Assembly (NCBI RefSeq): GCF_024494385.1
Contig: NZ_JAEVLT010000010.1
Coordinates: 1 to 64,000, forward strand
Origin: Bacillus sp. EB600
GTDB lineage: Bacteria > Bacillota > Bacilli > Bacillales > Cytobacillaceae
DNA: 64,000 nt
Reading direction: 5' to 3'
The translations under genes were made by a program, and so were the position numbers. Within the stretch, counting starts at the first letter, position 1, and every line of letters starts with the position of its first letter. Positions 1 through 8,690 of this stretch are shown piece by piece. The notes below the pieces were generated by a model. It ran no database searches. It was not told the origin of the DNA and saw only the letters and a list, made by a program, of their open reading frames with translations.

Positions 1-29
1 TGTTTTGTCTTACGCCAACCGAAATTCAT
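1..29 (-). CDS. possible 5' end of a gene leaving the window on the left
   Basis: On the minus strand an ATG at 29-27 opens a frame reading MNFGWRKT and running off the left edge. GGGAGG at 38-33 lies upstream, but only about 2 nt separate it from the ATG, so the start may be elsewhere. Nine codons are too few to identify a product. Confidence 0.25.
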
Positions 30-321
30 CACCTCCCTAACCTTGGGCTTTGCCCTTCACAGGTTTGAGGAAGGGGAATTCTTTCGGGATTCGTTAAACC
101 AAAATAGCTTAAGACCATAATTAATCCAAAAGTGTATTCAAGGTCAATTGCCGGCCTTAGGAGCAAGCTGTCAATTTTAGTTCCTACACATATCATTTAA
201 TCGAAAAATGCACATGAACTGAAAAAATTCGTGTGCATCACATTGCTAGGTTCGTATTTGCATCTCTTAAAGTGAACCCATTCTGTTGAAATAGCTGTAT
301 GTTTTTGCTTATCCTATTCCA
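30..321. other. intergenic, nothing recognised
   Basis: About 290 bp of AT-rich DNA left of the CBO0543 gene. Apart from the possible Shine-Dalgarno at 33-38 I see no gene, strong hairpin or promoter. Confidence 0.4.
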
Positions 322-822
322 TCACTTTGAGAGACGGGCTAGTAGTTTTCTTGATTTATTGTATTTGCTGAAAAACCATCTGTAAAATCTATACGCTATT
401 TGTAAAATAAGGAACATCGAAATCCAGCTCAAGAACACATTCCAATGGAGATATTTAATGTTATTCGTGTAACTTTCAATAATTCCTTCAAAAAGTATGA
501 TAACTGACGGAAAAGAAATGGAGTAAAGCAGTTTTTTTAGCCTTGTTCCATTTTTGGGATAGTACAGATTATAGAGGACACTTACCACAGGGAAAACTAA
601 AAATTCAAATGTAATACTTGTTCGCGAAACGTAATTAAAGAAACGAATAGGATAGGAAATGAGCTTATAGTGAATGGTTATACAACTTAAAATAAAAGAA
701 ATAGATTGCATAAATAATAGACTTAGAATGACTTCACGAAGTTTGCTTCTCGGTGCCCCGAAAAACAGTAGTCCTAATGCAATGATCCAAGCTGCAAGTT
801 CAATTATGTTTTCAATAGCAAT
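322..822 (-). CDS. CBO0543-family membrane protein, probable ATT start
   Basis: The ATG-initiated frame (322-711, 129 residues) matches the hydrophobic CBO0543 family of unknown function found in spore-forming Firmicutes (segments such as YPIRFFNY and FPVVSVLYNLYYP). The frame stays open upstream to a stop at 841-843 and encodes a further N-terminal membrane segment (IENIIELAAWIIALGLLFFG) that family members normally have. No ATG, GTG or TTG fits there, but an ATT at 822-820 lies 8 nt after AAAGGGGG, so an ATT start giving about 166 residues is preferred. Four or five membrane helices are predicted by eye. A second family member lies at 33835-34308. It is chromosomal, just outside the element that begins at 1122. 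Confidence 0.7.
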   Translation of the reverse strand: MAIENIIELAAWIIALGLLFFGAPRSKLREVILSLLFMQSISFILSCITIHYKLISYPIRFFNYVSRTSITFEFLVFPVVSVLYNLYYPKNGTRLKKLLYSISFPSVIILFEGIIESYTNNIKYLHWNVFLSWISMFLILQIAYRFYRWFFSKYNKSRKLLARLSK

Positions 823-953
823 ATAAAACGCCCCCTTTAACTAACCAATAAAATTCTACAAAAAGGGCCATTTTCCTGCATAGACTAATAAAAAAGAACC
901 ATTACCTTTTTCTTACAATTTACAGTTGAAATTCCAATTCTGAGAACTCAAAA

Positions 954-997
954 AAACCACTTTTCATTGGTTTCGTTTCCAATAGAAAAAGTGGTTT
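954..997. terminator. bidirectional terminator-like hairpin
   Basis: AAACCAC at 954-960 pairs with GTGGTTT at 991-997, and the inner arms CATTGG and CCAATAG extend the stem around a TTTCGTTT loop. A and T tracts flank it. It lies in the otherwise empty stretch 823-1121, between the CBO0543 gene and the displaced yneF end. Confidence 0.55.
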
Positions 998-1121
998 CTG
1001 ATTAGTTTGTTGAAAGATAAGCAAAAATAAAACAAAATGATTTCGAAGGGTTCACTTAACAAAAGGCTCTAAAAGAACTAGTCCTATACCTACCCATCCA
1101 CAAACTGTTTACCCTCAAAAA

Positions 1122-1270
1122 ATAAGGGCTTCTTTATTTTCCCTGTTTATTCATGGCGTTCATCATTTGATTGATTTTCTTCTGGGATGGTTTCATACCC
1201 ATTTGTGTCATCATCATCTTTAACATCTGTTCATTAATTGGTGGATTTTTCTTTAAATAGCTCATCATAT
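1122..1270 (-). repeat. yneF: attL: displaced 3' end of yneF
   Basis: This copy encodes the last ~44 codons of YneF on the minus strand (stop at 1134-1136) and then diverges at 1271. Compared with the intact gene at 16713-16925 it differs at four coding positions, all synonymous (Gly GGA/GGG, Gly GGT/GGA, Gln CAG/CAA, Pro CCA/CCG), plus one noncoding change. It lacks a start, RBS and membrane segment, so it is an untranslated remnant of the pre-insertion gene. Confidence 0.85.
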
Positions 1271-2055
1271 CAAGGTTTCTAGGCTATATAAAGGAAAACC
1301 TTAACCACTCGTTTTTACCAATTCACTACCAAATAGACAGTCACATTTTCTTGAGAAAAGTTAACCATATTTTAGTACAATTTGTCAAGGAAAGTTTAAC
1401 CTATTTAATAGATATTGGTTAAACCTTCACACTATTTTTCGGGTAAAAAGTGGTTGAAGTTTTCCGTATACATTTTTGAGGTTTATCGTACTGTTTTCAA
1501 AAAGTTTCCATTTTGGTTTTGTTGCGATCGAATAGATTTTAAGACGATTATGGGATATTCGTATGGATGGAATCGTAAAATATTGGGGTGTTGATTTCGA
1601 CCTACCTCTATCTGTTTTGCTGTAAGGTACTTACGAAAACGTGGAAATTATTCCCCCCACATCAATTGCAAGCAAAAAAGAGGGTTTCCCCTCTTACAAT
1701 TGTTTTGTTCTGTTCAGTGCAGTTACTTTCTTATTTCTTTTTCTCCCATTCAACATTCCTTTGCATCCGCATATTAATTTGCTGTTCCATTAGTGTCATT
1801 AGGTTAAGAACTTATAATTCTTTGATGTTTATGTTAATTGGGATTGCATAAGTTTTTTAAAATCACTAAAAATTAAATCAATTCAAGCTTTTAAGTTAAG
1901 TATTCAAGAGTCTCACTTGAATGACCTAAACAAATTCTTTCAGATCCTTACAGTTTCAATTTGTTCAGTGATTTCCTCGAGTACGTCGCAGGGGAATCTT
2001 AAAAAGAAAACTCCAAACCTTTTGATCAAGTTAATTTGGAGCTTTTTTAATAAGG
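1271..2055. other. element left end with putative integrase arm motifs, no gene
   Basis: About 785 bp with no convincing gene. It has several TTAACC/GGTTAA motifs and three words that recur inverted near the right end: TACCAATT at 1316-1323 (inverse 16552-16559), AGTCACATTTTCT at 1339-1351 (exact inverse at 16539-16551) and TTAAACCTTCACACT at 1419-1433 (near-exact inverse at 16574-16588). Such subterminal repeats fit arm-type integrase or excisionase sites, which is inference. Confidence 0.5.
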
Positions 2056-3222
2056 TTAAACAACTTCTATTTCCAACTGACCAACAATTGGGGTTGGGAG
2101 GTTTTTAGCAAAAATTGTATATGAACAAGGAATTATTTTATCACTTGAGTTTGGGCTGAAAAATATCCTTAAATCTTCCCCAAAGGCTTCTGTATACTGA
2201 TGATGTTTTAAATCACCTATAGTGCTTTCAATAATGTAAAAGCCTTCCTCTTTTTCTACATGAGGATAATGATAAGAAAAAGCAGGAACAGTTGCCAATG
2301 CTCGTTCAATACCAGAGACTGGCTCTTGATGAATTTTATCCATAACCATAACTCCCAAAGAAGGAATCTTAAACTGAATAGAAACGTCCTCCAAATATTT
2401 ATCCCCATCATTTTTCAAAACCATGTTTAGCTTTTCAGATAATTCCTCGCCAATATGAAACAAATCATGTTCGTAATACGTTTCATCAACCTTCTCTAAA
2501 TTTTCTCGTAATGTTTCTGTACTTCTGTCCTCGTAGGGAACGGATTTAAATGGAGAATAAAAGTTTGTCGATAATCTCAAACGATCAAGATTACTTAACC
2601 CTAACTTATCTTTAAACTTCCGTTCTTCCAAGATAGCTTCGATTTGTTGCTTTGCTTCTTGAGAGGGCAACATAAAATCCTTAACAGCACTAACAGTCAA
2701 CTTTCTATCTAATTTCTTGTTAAATCCAATTGCAATTTTGCCATTGAATTGAAACTTTGACCTAAAGGCAAAAATTTCATCCAAGTCTCTCCTAGTCATT
2801 TTTTCTTGCTGGCTTCCCTTTCGGACAAAACAATCCCCTTTTTTAAGTTCTTGATAGTCTTTTTTCATCATGTATGGAGGATTATTACAGTTATCAATTT
2901 CAATTACCCCGAGCAAGTTTCCTTCAACTTCCACTGGATAATAAGTAAAATCAATACTTGGCTCAACATTTTCTCTTAATATTTGTTGATATGTAGCTTG
3001 GTCAACAAATTCTTCTTTTGGAATAGGAAAATATTGTTTATCTCCGCTTGGCAAATCCTTTACTCCTGTAATAAGGTATCTCTTGCCAACCCTTGTTGCA
3101 TTTGCCATTGCCATAACATCCTTGATTAAATCCTTGTACTTTTCCTTCCGATACTGCTCCCTTTTAAAGTCCAGCAATGTTCCTTCTCGTTCATATCGAA
3201 TAATAGACTCAATTTCACTCAA
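2056..3222 (-). CDS. AlbA_2 (Schlafen-type) domain protein
   Basis: 388 residues. Residues ~8-150 carry the AlbA_2/Schlafen-type fold signature: EGTLLDFKREQY near the start, an ANATRVGKRYLITGVKD segment, and CFVRKGSQQEKMTRRDLDEI closing the domain. AlbA_2 domains occur in putative nucleic-acid-binding regulators and in defence-associated proteins. The remaining ~235 residues are soluble and not recognised; there is no ATPase or HTH motif. AAGCTCTTGAG-type spacing precedes the ATG and no strong SD is visible. It is transcribed away from the membrane-protein pair at 3579-4350, so 3223-3578 is a shared divergent promoter region. Defence function is inferred from family and neighbourhood only. 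Confidence 0.7.
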   Translation of the reverse strand: MSEIESIIRYEREGTLLDFKREQYRKEKYKDLIKDVMAMANATRVGKRYLITGVKDLPSGDKQYFPIPKEEFVDQATYQQILRENVEPSIDFTYYPVEVEGNLLGVIEIDNCNNPPYMMKKDYQELKKGDCFVRKGSQQEKMTRRDLDEIFAFRSKFQFNGKIAIGFNKKLDRKLTVSAVKDFMLPSQEAKQQIEAILEERKFKDKLGLSNLDRLRLSTNFYSPFKSVPYEDRSTETLRENLEKVDETYYEHDLFHIGEELSEKLNMVLKNDGDKYLEDVSIQFKIPSLGVMVMDKIHQEPVSGIERALATVPAFSYHYPHVEKEEGFYIIESTIGDLKHHQYTEAFGEDLRIFFSPNSSDKIIPCSYTIFAKNLPTPIVGQLEIEVV

Positions 3223-3578
3223 GAGCTTCTCCCCCAGTTTCGTTCTAATTTTTATCTATTAATAAGCTGCATCAAACATTATACTGTATATTTGAATTAA
3301 TTTTATATTAATAATGAGGTCTTAATTCACTTGTAGAAATTAATGGTGTGTGACAGAACCAACTATGGGGTTTGTCCTGCCCATGACCCCAGTAAAAATG
3401 TGGAAGTACCCCATGCTTAGTTTGCTTAAAATTCCATAACCCTGTGATAGAATGGAATCAATTACCATCTAAATAGTAAATTATGTTTACTACTCTCCTC
3501 TTAATATAGTAGACAGATTACATACTTTGGAGGTAAAATCTACCTATATATAAAATAAATGAATCGGGGTGAATCAAC
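3223..3578. other. divergent promoter region between AlbA_2 gene and membrane-protein pair
   Basis: 356 bp, AT-rich. A short ACCCC/GTGGAA-type phrase (3393-3417) recurs in similar form at 4675-4706. I see no clean -35/-10 pair or operator palindrome. Confidence 0.35.
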
Positions 3579-4184
3579 ATTAGTAAGCAGAATTACGAAC
3601 TTTTTAAGGAGTTGTACTTCCTTGAATTAGATAACAAAGAGAAAATAAACTCCCGTATTTCTGTACCACTTAGTATTGTTACCTTACTCGCAGGAGGTTT
3701 TGTATTTCTCCTCTCAAACCTTAATGATATTAAGGGTGAAGTCTGGAAGCCGTTATTTTTTTCCTTTTTCTCCTTATTTACTGTAGCATTTCTTATTTCA
3801 ATTTTTTATATGGGAAAAGCTTATTACAACTATAGGTATCAGTATCTTCCCTCATTAGCAGACTTAGATGACCAAGCACAGCAACTAGAACTCTATGTAG
3901 ACAATCTTATTGCAAAGGGTGAGGTACAAGCAGAAAATAAAGAGGAAATCCTGGAGTTAGAAATACAAAGAAGTTTGTGCGAACAATACAAACAGATAAC
4001 GGATGTAAATACTAATCTAAATCTAAAGAAATTAGAATATCTAAGAAAAGTAGGAATTTGGGTTCTAGCCTCTCTAGTTTTTGGTACAGCGTGTATGATT
4101 CCAGTTTTATTTGGAAAGTCAGATGAAGTTCAAAAAGTCAAAATTATAAAATCTATAGATAAGGCGGGGGGAAAAAATGACTGA
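3579..4184 (+). CDS. small membrane protein with three predicted TM helices, probable ATT start
   Basis: From a TTG at 3612 the product is 190 residues, but the better site is ATT at 3579, 7 nt after GGGGTG, adding a residue run that begins SKQNYELFKEL. Helices are visible at about 28-47, 60-82 and 160-182 (ATT numbering). Between the second and third lies a charged, probably coiled helix region rich in E, Q and K. The C-terminus is lysine-rich. The family is not recognised; the layout is reminiscent of small membrane effectors such as SLATT-type proteins, but no signature was confirmed. Its last codons overlap the next gene by 8 nt, so the two are almost certainly co-translated. Confidence 0.6.
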   Translation: MSKQNYELFKELYFLELDNKEKINSRISVPLSIVTLLAGGFVFLLSNLNDIKGEVWKPLFFSFFSLFTVAFLISIFYMGKAYYNYRYQYLPSLADLDDQAQQLELYVDNLIAKGEVQAENKEEILELEIQRSLCEQYKQITDVNTNLNLKKLEYLRKVGIWVLASLVFGTACMIPVLFGKSDEVQKVKIIKSIDKAGGKND

Positions 4185-4350
4185 TTCAAATGAAAAAAAA
4201 CAACCTCAAAAACCAAATGATAAACAGACTATTAATAGAAGCTATGGTAGACCAGCAAATCCGACAAGACGCCCTAAACCAAAATCTCCACGAACTGGAC
4301 TTGAATATATAACAACTGATAGTATAAAAGGGTTTCTTAAGAAGCGATAG
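4177..4350 (+). CDS. small basic, proline-rich protein coupled to the membrane protein
   Basis: 57 residues starting MTDSNEKKQPQKPNDKQ and containing a basic patch around GRPANPTRRPKPKSPR, ending in FLKKR. It is soluble and likely disordered. The GGCGGGGGGA run at 4163-4172 can serve as its RBS. The ATG lies 8 nt inside the preceding gene, and a terminator follows at 4386. The high positive charge suggests binding to nucleic acid or to the membrane face, but no family is recognised. Confidence 0.55.
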   Translation: MTDSNEKKQPQKPNDKQTINRSYGRPANPTRRPKPKSPRTGLEYITTDSIKGFLKKR

Positions 4351-4385
4351 GTACATATTTTTATCATAGTTAAAGTTATGAACAA

Positions 4386-4418
4386 AGTCATACTTTCAAA
4401 TGAAAGTATGACTCTTTT
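4386..4418 (+). terminator. rho-independent terminator
   Basis: AGTCATACTTTC (4386-4397) and GAAAGTATGACT (4402-4413) form a perfect 12-bp stem with an AAAT loop, followed by CTTTTT. It ends the two-gene membrane-protein operon. Confidence 0.85.
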
Positions 4419-4748
4419 TATTAGTATTATATTCTCTTTAATGTAATCACTCATTTTTATTGTTGATTCTTCCTACAATAAAAAGTCCTTTCCTTATACT
4501 TATTATTGCTTCCACCCTCTAAAAGTATTTGTCTGAAGCTGGTGGTCTTCCCTTCTCTACAGCACTCTGTTTTTTCAATGCCTTTTTACGCCAATTCAAA
4601 GATTATTTTATTTTTCTTCGTTTCGGATTATCTGTGACGTGTGGATTAGGGTACACAGGGTATATTCTACATTTGACCCCTGCAAAAGTGTGGAAAATAC
4701 GCCCCCACATCCTAAACCAAAAAGAAAGAGACCCCAAAGGGAGTCCCA
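4419..4748. other. no gene recognised
   Basis: 330 bp between the terminator and the resolvase gene. It holds an ACCCC/GTGGAAAA-type phrase near 4675-4706 similar to 3393-3417. I find no coding frame with an RBS. Confidence 0.35.
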
Positions 4749-5351
4749 TTAGCTAGCTTCATATTCTTTTACCTTGCGATAGAATGTAGCCTTAGTCAAG
4801 TTCGATTTCTTCATGGCTTCAACTGCTGTGATATCCCCTGCTTTCCATTCCTTATAAGCCTGCTCAAATTCAGATGTGATAGATGTTCTAGGTCTCCCAA
4901 GGTGTTTACCCTGTGCCTTTGCGGAAGCTATGCCTTCAGCTTGACGAGTCTTAATCTTTGTTCTCTCTTCCTCAGCAACCCATGATAATACTTGTAATAC
5001 CAAGTCAGCTACAAAAGAACCGATTGAATCATTGTATTTCCGTGTATCTAATAATGGCATATCAAGTACAACAATATGTGCTTTGATGTTCTGTGTGATA
5101 TCTTTCCACTCGTTTAGAATCATGTCTTTATTACGACCTAGTCTATCTAAAGAATGAATGTATAAGGTATCTCCTTTACGCAAACGCATTTTCAAAGCTT
5201 GGTATTGAGGTCTATTGAAGTCTTTACCGCTTTGCTTATCGATATGAATATCACGCTCATCAATTCCAAGAGCATACATTCTATCCAATTGTCTTGCTTC
5301 ATTTTGATCTTTACTGCTTACTCGTACATATCCAAATTCTTTGTTGTCCAT
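4749..5351 (-). CDS. serine resolvase/invertase
   Basis: 200 residues from the ATG at 5351, which follows AAGGTGG; earlier in-frame starts lack an RBS. It has the N-terminal resolvase domain with the catalytic serine in GYVRVSSKDQNEARQ, the YIHSLDRLGRN segment and the arginine-rich E-helix region, then a C-terminal helix-turn-helix (AVEAMKKSNLTKATFYRKV). Length and layout fit small Tn3/Pin-type serine recombinases. It recombines short paired sites in its own upstream region or elsewhere on the element. The DNA upstream (5400-5570) contains several inverted copies of related motifs and is a good candidate for its res site. A truncated paralogue occurs in the second element at 44057. Confidence 0.9.
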   Translation of the reverse strand: MDNKEFGYVRVSSKDQNEARQLDRMYALGIDERDIHIDKQSGKDFNRPQYQALKMRLRKGDTLYIHSLDRLGRNKDMILNEWKDITQNIKAHIVVLDMPLLDTRKYNDSIGSFVADLVLQVLSWVAEEERTKIKTRQAEGIASAKAQGKHLGRPRTSITSEFEQAYKEWKAGDITAVEAMKKSNLTKATFYRKVKEYEAS

Positions 5352-6118
5352 GATAAATTCCACCTTGTTGATTGATAATATTATCATATCTAATGCGTAT
5401 CATAAGGTCAACAATGTTTTTGGTACGTTTCAAAAGTGTATTTAATACCATATGAGACTATCCAAACCCTTATTGTACCGTTTGATGAAATACGTTGCAA
5501 AAAGTGTACCTTTTGAAACATATAGCTTATGTCCTTTTTGAGACGATATACGTCTCCAAACGGTATGCCTATATCAAATAACATCATTAGCAGTGACTAA
5601 AATGTTACACCACTGTTATCGGACATCATTATCGAACTTAAACAGATTTTTACTATATGATTTATCCCTTTAATGTGCTAAACCGAGGCGATTATTTGTT
5701 TCGTGTCGAACATTTGCCAAATGTTAGTTTGTGAATGAGTGTGGTTTCTGAATCATCAAGAATTGACCTTTTATCAATAGGCGATTTACCAAACATATGT
5801 ACTTTATTGAAAAATGAGAGGTATATCGTCTCAAATTGGATTAGAAGATTAATCAGAGAACATCACAATACCATCTTTGGTAGGCTTACATAATGCCGTC
5901 AGATTTAACCTAAAGCTTAGATTAGAAGAAGGTTTTAGAGGAGGCTTTAATAAAGTGCCTATAAGAGCCATTATGAACGTCTCAGGGTGTGTGGGACTTA
6001 CTCAATCATACTTCCGATAATAGGGTAAATGATAAACAAAATTGGAGAGGCTCTAACATGTCTTTTGTACTATAATTAACTTAGGAAAAGGGAGGGAAAA
6101 ATTGGGAGGGGTGTATAT
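5352..6118. promoter_or_regulatory. res-like array of inverted motifs upstream of the resolvase
   Basis: The first 220 bp contain related words in both orientations: GGTACGTTTCAAAAGTGTA (5422-5440), GTACCGTTTGATGAAATACG (5475-5494), GTACCTTTTGAAACATA (5506-5522), and the near-palindrome GAGACGATATACGTCTC (5540-5556) followed by an inverted partner of the first word. TTTGAGACGATATAC (5538-5552) recurs inverted at 5822-5836. Clusters of three dyads next to a resolvase gene are typical res sites. The remainder to 6118 holds no gene; GGGAGGGG at 6095-6111 precedes the next gene. Confidence 0.5.
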
Positions 6119-6565
6119 ATGAAAAGGAACTTTGTTATTTCTAAACAAAGCGACATCGAGGGTTTTAGTTCTTTTAAATGTTCGTTGTGTACTGAAGAAT
6201 TCAAACTGAATACCACTGAAGTGCAAGAAGATGATGTTATTGAATTATTTTGTCCGAATTGTGGGATACCCAGTCCTATTCCAACCTACTACACTGTTGA
6301 TATTATAGAGCATGCAGAGACACTTGCTATGAACGAGGCAATGGACATGTTGAATGATTTTTTTAAAGGCTTAGAAAGAACCTCAAGGAAAAGCAAGAAC
6401 ATAACTTTCAAAAGAGGAAAGCCTTTGCCCACTACGCAACCAAGAGCATTGTTTGAGAATGATGACTTAGAGCAAATTGAATTCATATGTTGTAATAGAA
6501 AGGCAAAACTCTCACTATTGTCCAAGACAATAAAGCCGTTTTGTCCATATTGTGGGGTGAATTAA
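6119..6565 (+). CDS. double zinc-ribbon protein
   Basis: 148 residues, with a Shine-Dalgarno-like GGGAGGGG about 8 nt before the ATG. Two zinc-ribbon-like modules are visible: CSLC with CPNC at residues ~21-46, and CC with CPYC near the C-terminus (~122-146). The middle is helical and charged. No enzymatic motif is seen; a nucleic-acid- or protein-binding adaptor is the simplest reading. Its TAA is directly followed by the TTG start of the next gene, so the two form a translationally coupled pair inside the element. Confidence 0.6.
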   Translation: MKRNFVISKQSDIEGFSSFKCSLCTEEFKLNTTEVQEDDVIELFCPNCGIPSPIPTYYTVDIIEHAETLAMNEAMDMLNDFFKGLERTSRKSKNITFKRGKPLPTTQPRALFENDDLEQIEFICCNRKAKLSLLSKTIKPFCPYCGVN

Positions 6566-7390
6566 TTGGATTTGGTAATTGATGTAAAACAATTTAAAGT
6601 AATGTCTAGGCAATTTAGGAGAATGGCGGGGGATTTACTCAATGCTCAAGATACATATGAAGCAATGAGATTAGCAACAAGATTCAGTAAGTATATAGAC
6701 AATGAGCCAATCCTGTTTGACTTTATAACAAAAAATAATGTGGTAAACTTTGATATGAAGGAAATCATTCAGTCACGGGGATTTAATGTAAAATTTGACA
6801 TTCCTCTAGAAGTGAACGAGGAAATAGCCTTCATTTATCAACTTTTAAAATACACAACGGAGAACTTTGATAGATATGATACTGTTTCACGGGCATATGC
6901 AATGTACCGTGGTGCAAAGATTTCTGATAGTATTCGTGAGTTTAACAGGGAAGTTGTAAAACTATTGGTAAATCATATTACAGACTATTTAGAAGAGAAG
7001 GCAATCGAATTGGGTATAGATGAAAAACCAAATGCAAAAGTTTTAGTTCAAGGAAATGTAGGACAACTAAACTTTACAGAAACAGGTAACATTCAAGCTA
7101 ACCAACAAAATAACAGCCAAAATAGTAATGAAGAACTTTTATCACTCGCTAAGGAAATTATTACCGCTTTGAAAGATGCAAAAATTGAAAATACTGCCGA
7201 TAAAGAAGATGCTATTGATTTTGTTGAAGAAGCAACAAATTCTATTGAAGCTGGCAACCAACCAAAACCATCTGTTATCCGTAGAGCAAGGGAGTCATTA
7301 AGCAAAATAAGACCTGTGGTAGAGGATGCCTCCTATTTAGCAATGCAAATTGATAAGTTCGTCCAAGCAGTCAGTAACATACAATTCTAA
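6566..7390 (+). CDS. helical protein coupled to the zinc-ribbon gene
   Basis: 274 residues from a TTG start immediately after the previous stop; GGGGTGA of the upstream gene serves as RBS at 5-6 nt. Residues 1-160 are helical. A short strand-like segment GNVGQLNFTETGNIQANQQ follows, then an Asn/Gln linker and a C-terminal helical domain (~190-274). The GNVGQLNF-type element between two helical parts resembles architectures found in abortive-infection proteins such as AbiTii, but I cannot assign a family. The position between an AlbA_2 module and a HEPN-like gene favours a conflict role. Confidence 0.5.
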   Translation: MDLVIDVKQFKVMSRQFRRMAGDLLNAQDTYEAMRLATRFSKYIDNEPILFDFITKNNVVNFDMKEIIQSRGFNVKFDIPLEVNEEIAFIYQLLKYTTENFDRYDTVSRAYAMYRGAKISDSIREFNREVVKLLVNHITDYLEEKAIELGIDEKPNAKVLVQGNVGQLNFTETGNIQANQQNNSQNSNEELLSLAKEIITALKDAKIENTADKEDAIDFVEEATNSIEAGNQPKPSVIRRARESLSKIRPVVEDASYLAMQIDKFVQAVSNIQF

Positions 7391-7422
7391 TAATGGACAA
7401 GTCTCCATGTTTATAACAGAAG

Positions 7423-7448
7423 GCTTGAGGACAGTAGTGTCCTCAAGC
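7423..7448. terminator. bidirectional terminator
   Basis: GCTTGAGGACA and TGTCCTCAAGC form a perfect 11-bp stem with a GTAG loop, between the convergent genes ending at 7390 and 7443. The T-rich tract on the plus side is short (TTTAGTTT); the stop of the minus-strand gene lies within the stem. Confidence 0.7.
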
Positions 7449-7976
7449 TTTAGTTTCATTTAGTTGTTGCTTCTTAAAAATTTGAAACTTTACATAGGCT
7501 TTGTAATCATCATCTTGACCATTTAAACAAAACATAAAAGCTTCTATAAAATCTAAATCCACGCTTGAAAGTCTACCCTCATGAAAGTAGCGAACAGTCA
7601 TAAAAGTATCTTTATGTGAATTTAGAAGGTTGTAAAAGTCTATCTCTGATATTGGAGAATTACCACCATAGATTTCTGACTTAAAATTATATGCTTGTAT
7701 AGTCCGCTCAACCATATCTATTCGAGTTTTTTGTTGCAGTTGATTAAAGAGTTTATTTAAATCATGACCTCGTGGTGTTTTACCACTCTCAGAATGTAAG
7801 ATACTCTTCAATGCAAGTTCACAGGAAAATGCAGATACTGTGATAGCGGGTAAAGAGTATGCTGATAAAATATCACCATAAAAATTGCTTACTTCAACAT
7901 GTTTATCAATCAAACATTTATATGACAAGAAATATGAATTTGCAGATGAATGTATAATCTCGCTCATTTGCTCCAC
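7443..7976 (-). CDS. HEPN-like protein
   Basis: 177 residues, all helical. Features of HEPN-type proteins are present: an early AFSCELALKSIL helix, the GHDLNKLFNQL segment and the late VRYFHEG motif. No clear RX4-6H ribonuclease motif is seen, so it may be a non-catalytic HEPN protein or use another motif. HEPN proteins are frequent in toxin-antitoxin, abortive-infection and other defence loci; no nucleotidyltransferase partner is adjacent. The start could also be the second Met at 7967. Convergent with the helical protein gene. Confidence 0.55.
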   Translation of the reverse strand: MEQMSEIIHSSANSYFLSYKCLIDKHVEVSNFYGDILSAYSLPAITVSAFSCELALKSILHSESGKTPRGHDLNKLFNQLQQKTRIDMVERTIQAYNFKSEIYGGNSPISEIDFYNLLNSHKDTFMTVRYFHEGRLSSVDLDFIEAFMFCLNGQDDDYKAYVKFQIFKKQQLNETKA

Positions 7977-8118
7977 TGAATCAACTCCTATTTATTATTG
8001 CTCATTTTCATTTAGTGACCTACGTCTTAACTTCAACAAAAAGATGTTCTTCTCCTTCTTTAAGGATAACACCCGCTTATTGAATAGTATTTTTCTTAAT
8101 TTTTTCTATTTGCTTTGC

Positions 8119-8571
8119 TTAATCTTTATCAATAGGTGTACTTACCTGTTTAATTTCACCACCAAAAGACCATCCCTTACTTTCAAGAAATTCAGTAAAT
8201 TCGTCTAAAAAGTCATGAATATGAATTGACTCCTTAAAACTACTTTCCAAAACGTTTCCTTCTATTTGTATTTCTACTATTTTCTTTTCATTGAGTTTTA
8301 CTTCATTTTCCCACACTGGTTTCAATAAAGGGTCTTTTTCATAGTTACCTTTAACTACGTTGTTAAGATATTGTTTCTCACTAACTCCAAATCTAAGAAA
8401 GTTTCTTTGTGCTTGCCTTAAACATACACCATTTGCACCGCCCCAATAATCTGGGTTTTCATTCATCACATAATCATCTTCCCAAAAACAAACTTTACAA
8501 ATTTCATAGCTGTCCCGTGTTCCTTCTGAAAGAGTTTTATATCCACAACATTGGCAAGTAAATAACCCCAT
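8119..8571 (-). CDS. CPCC-type cysteine-rich protein, immunity-like
   Basis: 150 residues from ATG 8571 ([16 protein letters not shown]). The N-terminal ~70 residues match the Cys_rich_CPCC family: C-Q-C-C-G-Y, then [12 protein letters not shown], and a [16 protein letters not shown] segment. The second cysteine position reads CQCC rather than CPCC. The C-terminal half (~80-150) is an extra domain with an EIQIEGN strand and an acidic helix. CPCC domains are common beside polymorphic-toxin immunity genes, so an immunity or sensor role is plausible. No toxin is adjacent. Confidence 0.7.
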   Translation of the reverse strand: MGLFTCQCCGYKTLSEGTRDSYEICKVCFWEDDYVMNENPDYWGGANGVCLRQAQRNFLRFGVSEKQYLNNVVKGNYEKDPLLKPVWENEVKLNEKKIVEIQIEGNVLESSFKESIHIHDFLDEFTEFLESKGWSFGGEIKQVSTPIDKD

Positions 8572-8690
8572 TAAAACCACCAATCCAATCTTTATTTTTC
8601 TTTATTGTATCAGCTATTCTTCCACTACCCTTTAGCACATACAAAAAAGCGTTCCTGCCTGATACAGAAACGCCCAACTTACTTGTAGAA

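Noticed and set aside
1588-1851. Hydrophobic open frame at the element left end
   Set aside because: No RBS, biased hydrophobic low-complexity composition, and located among the putative arm motifs.
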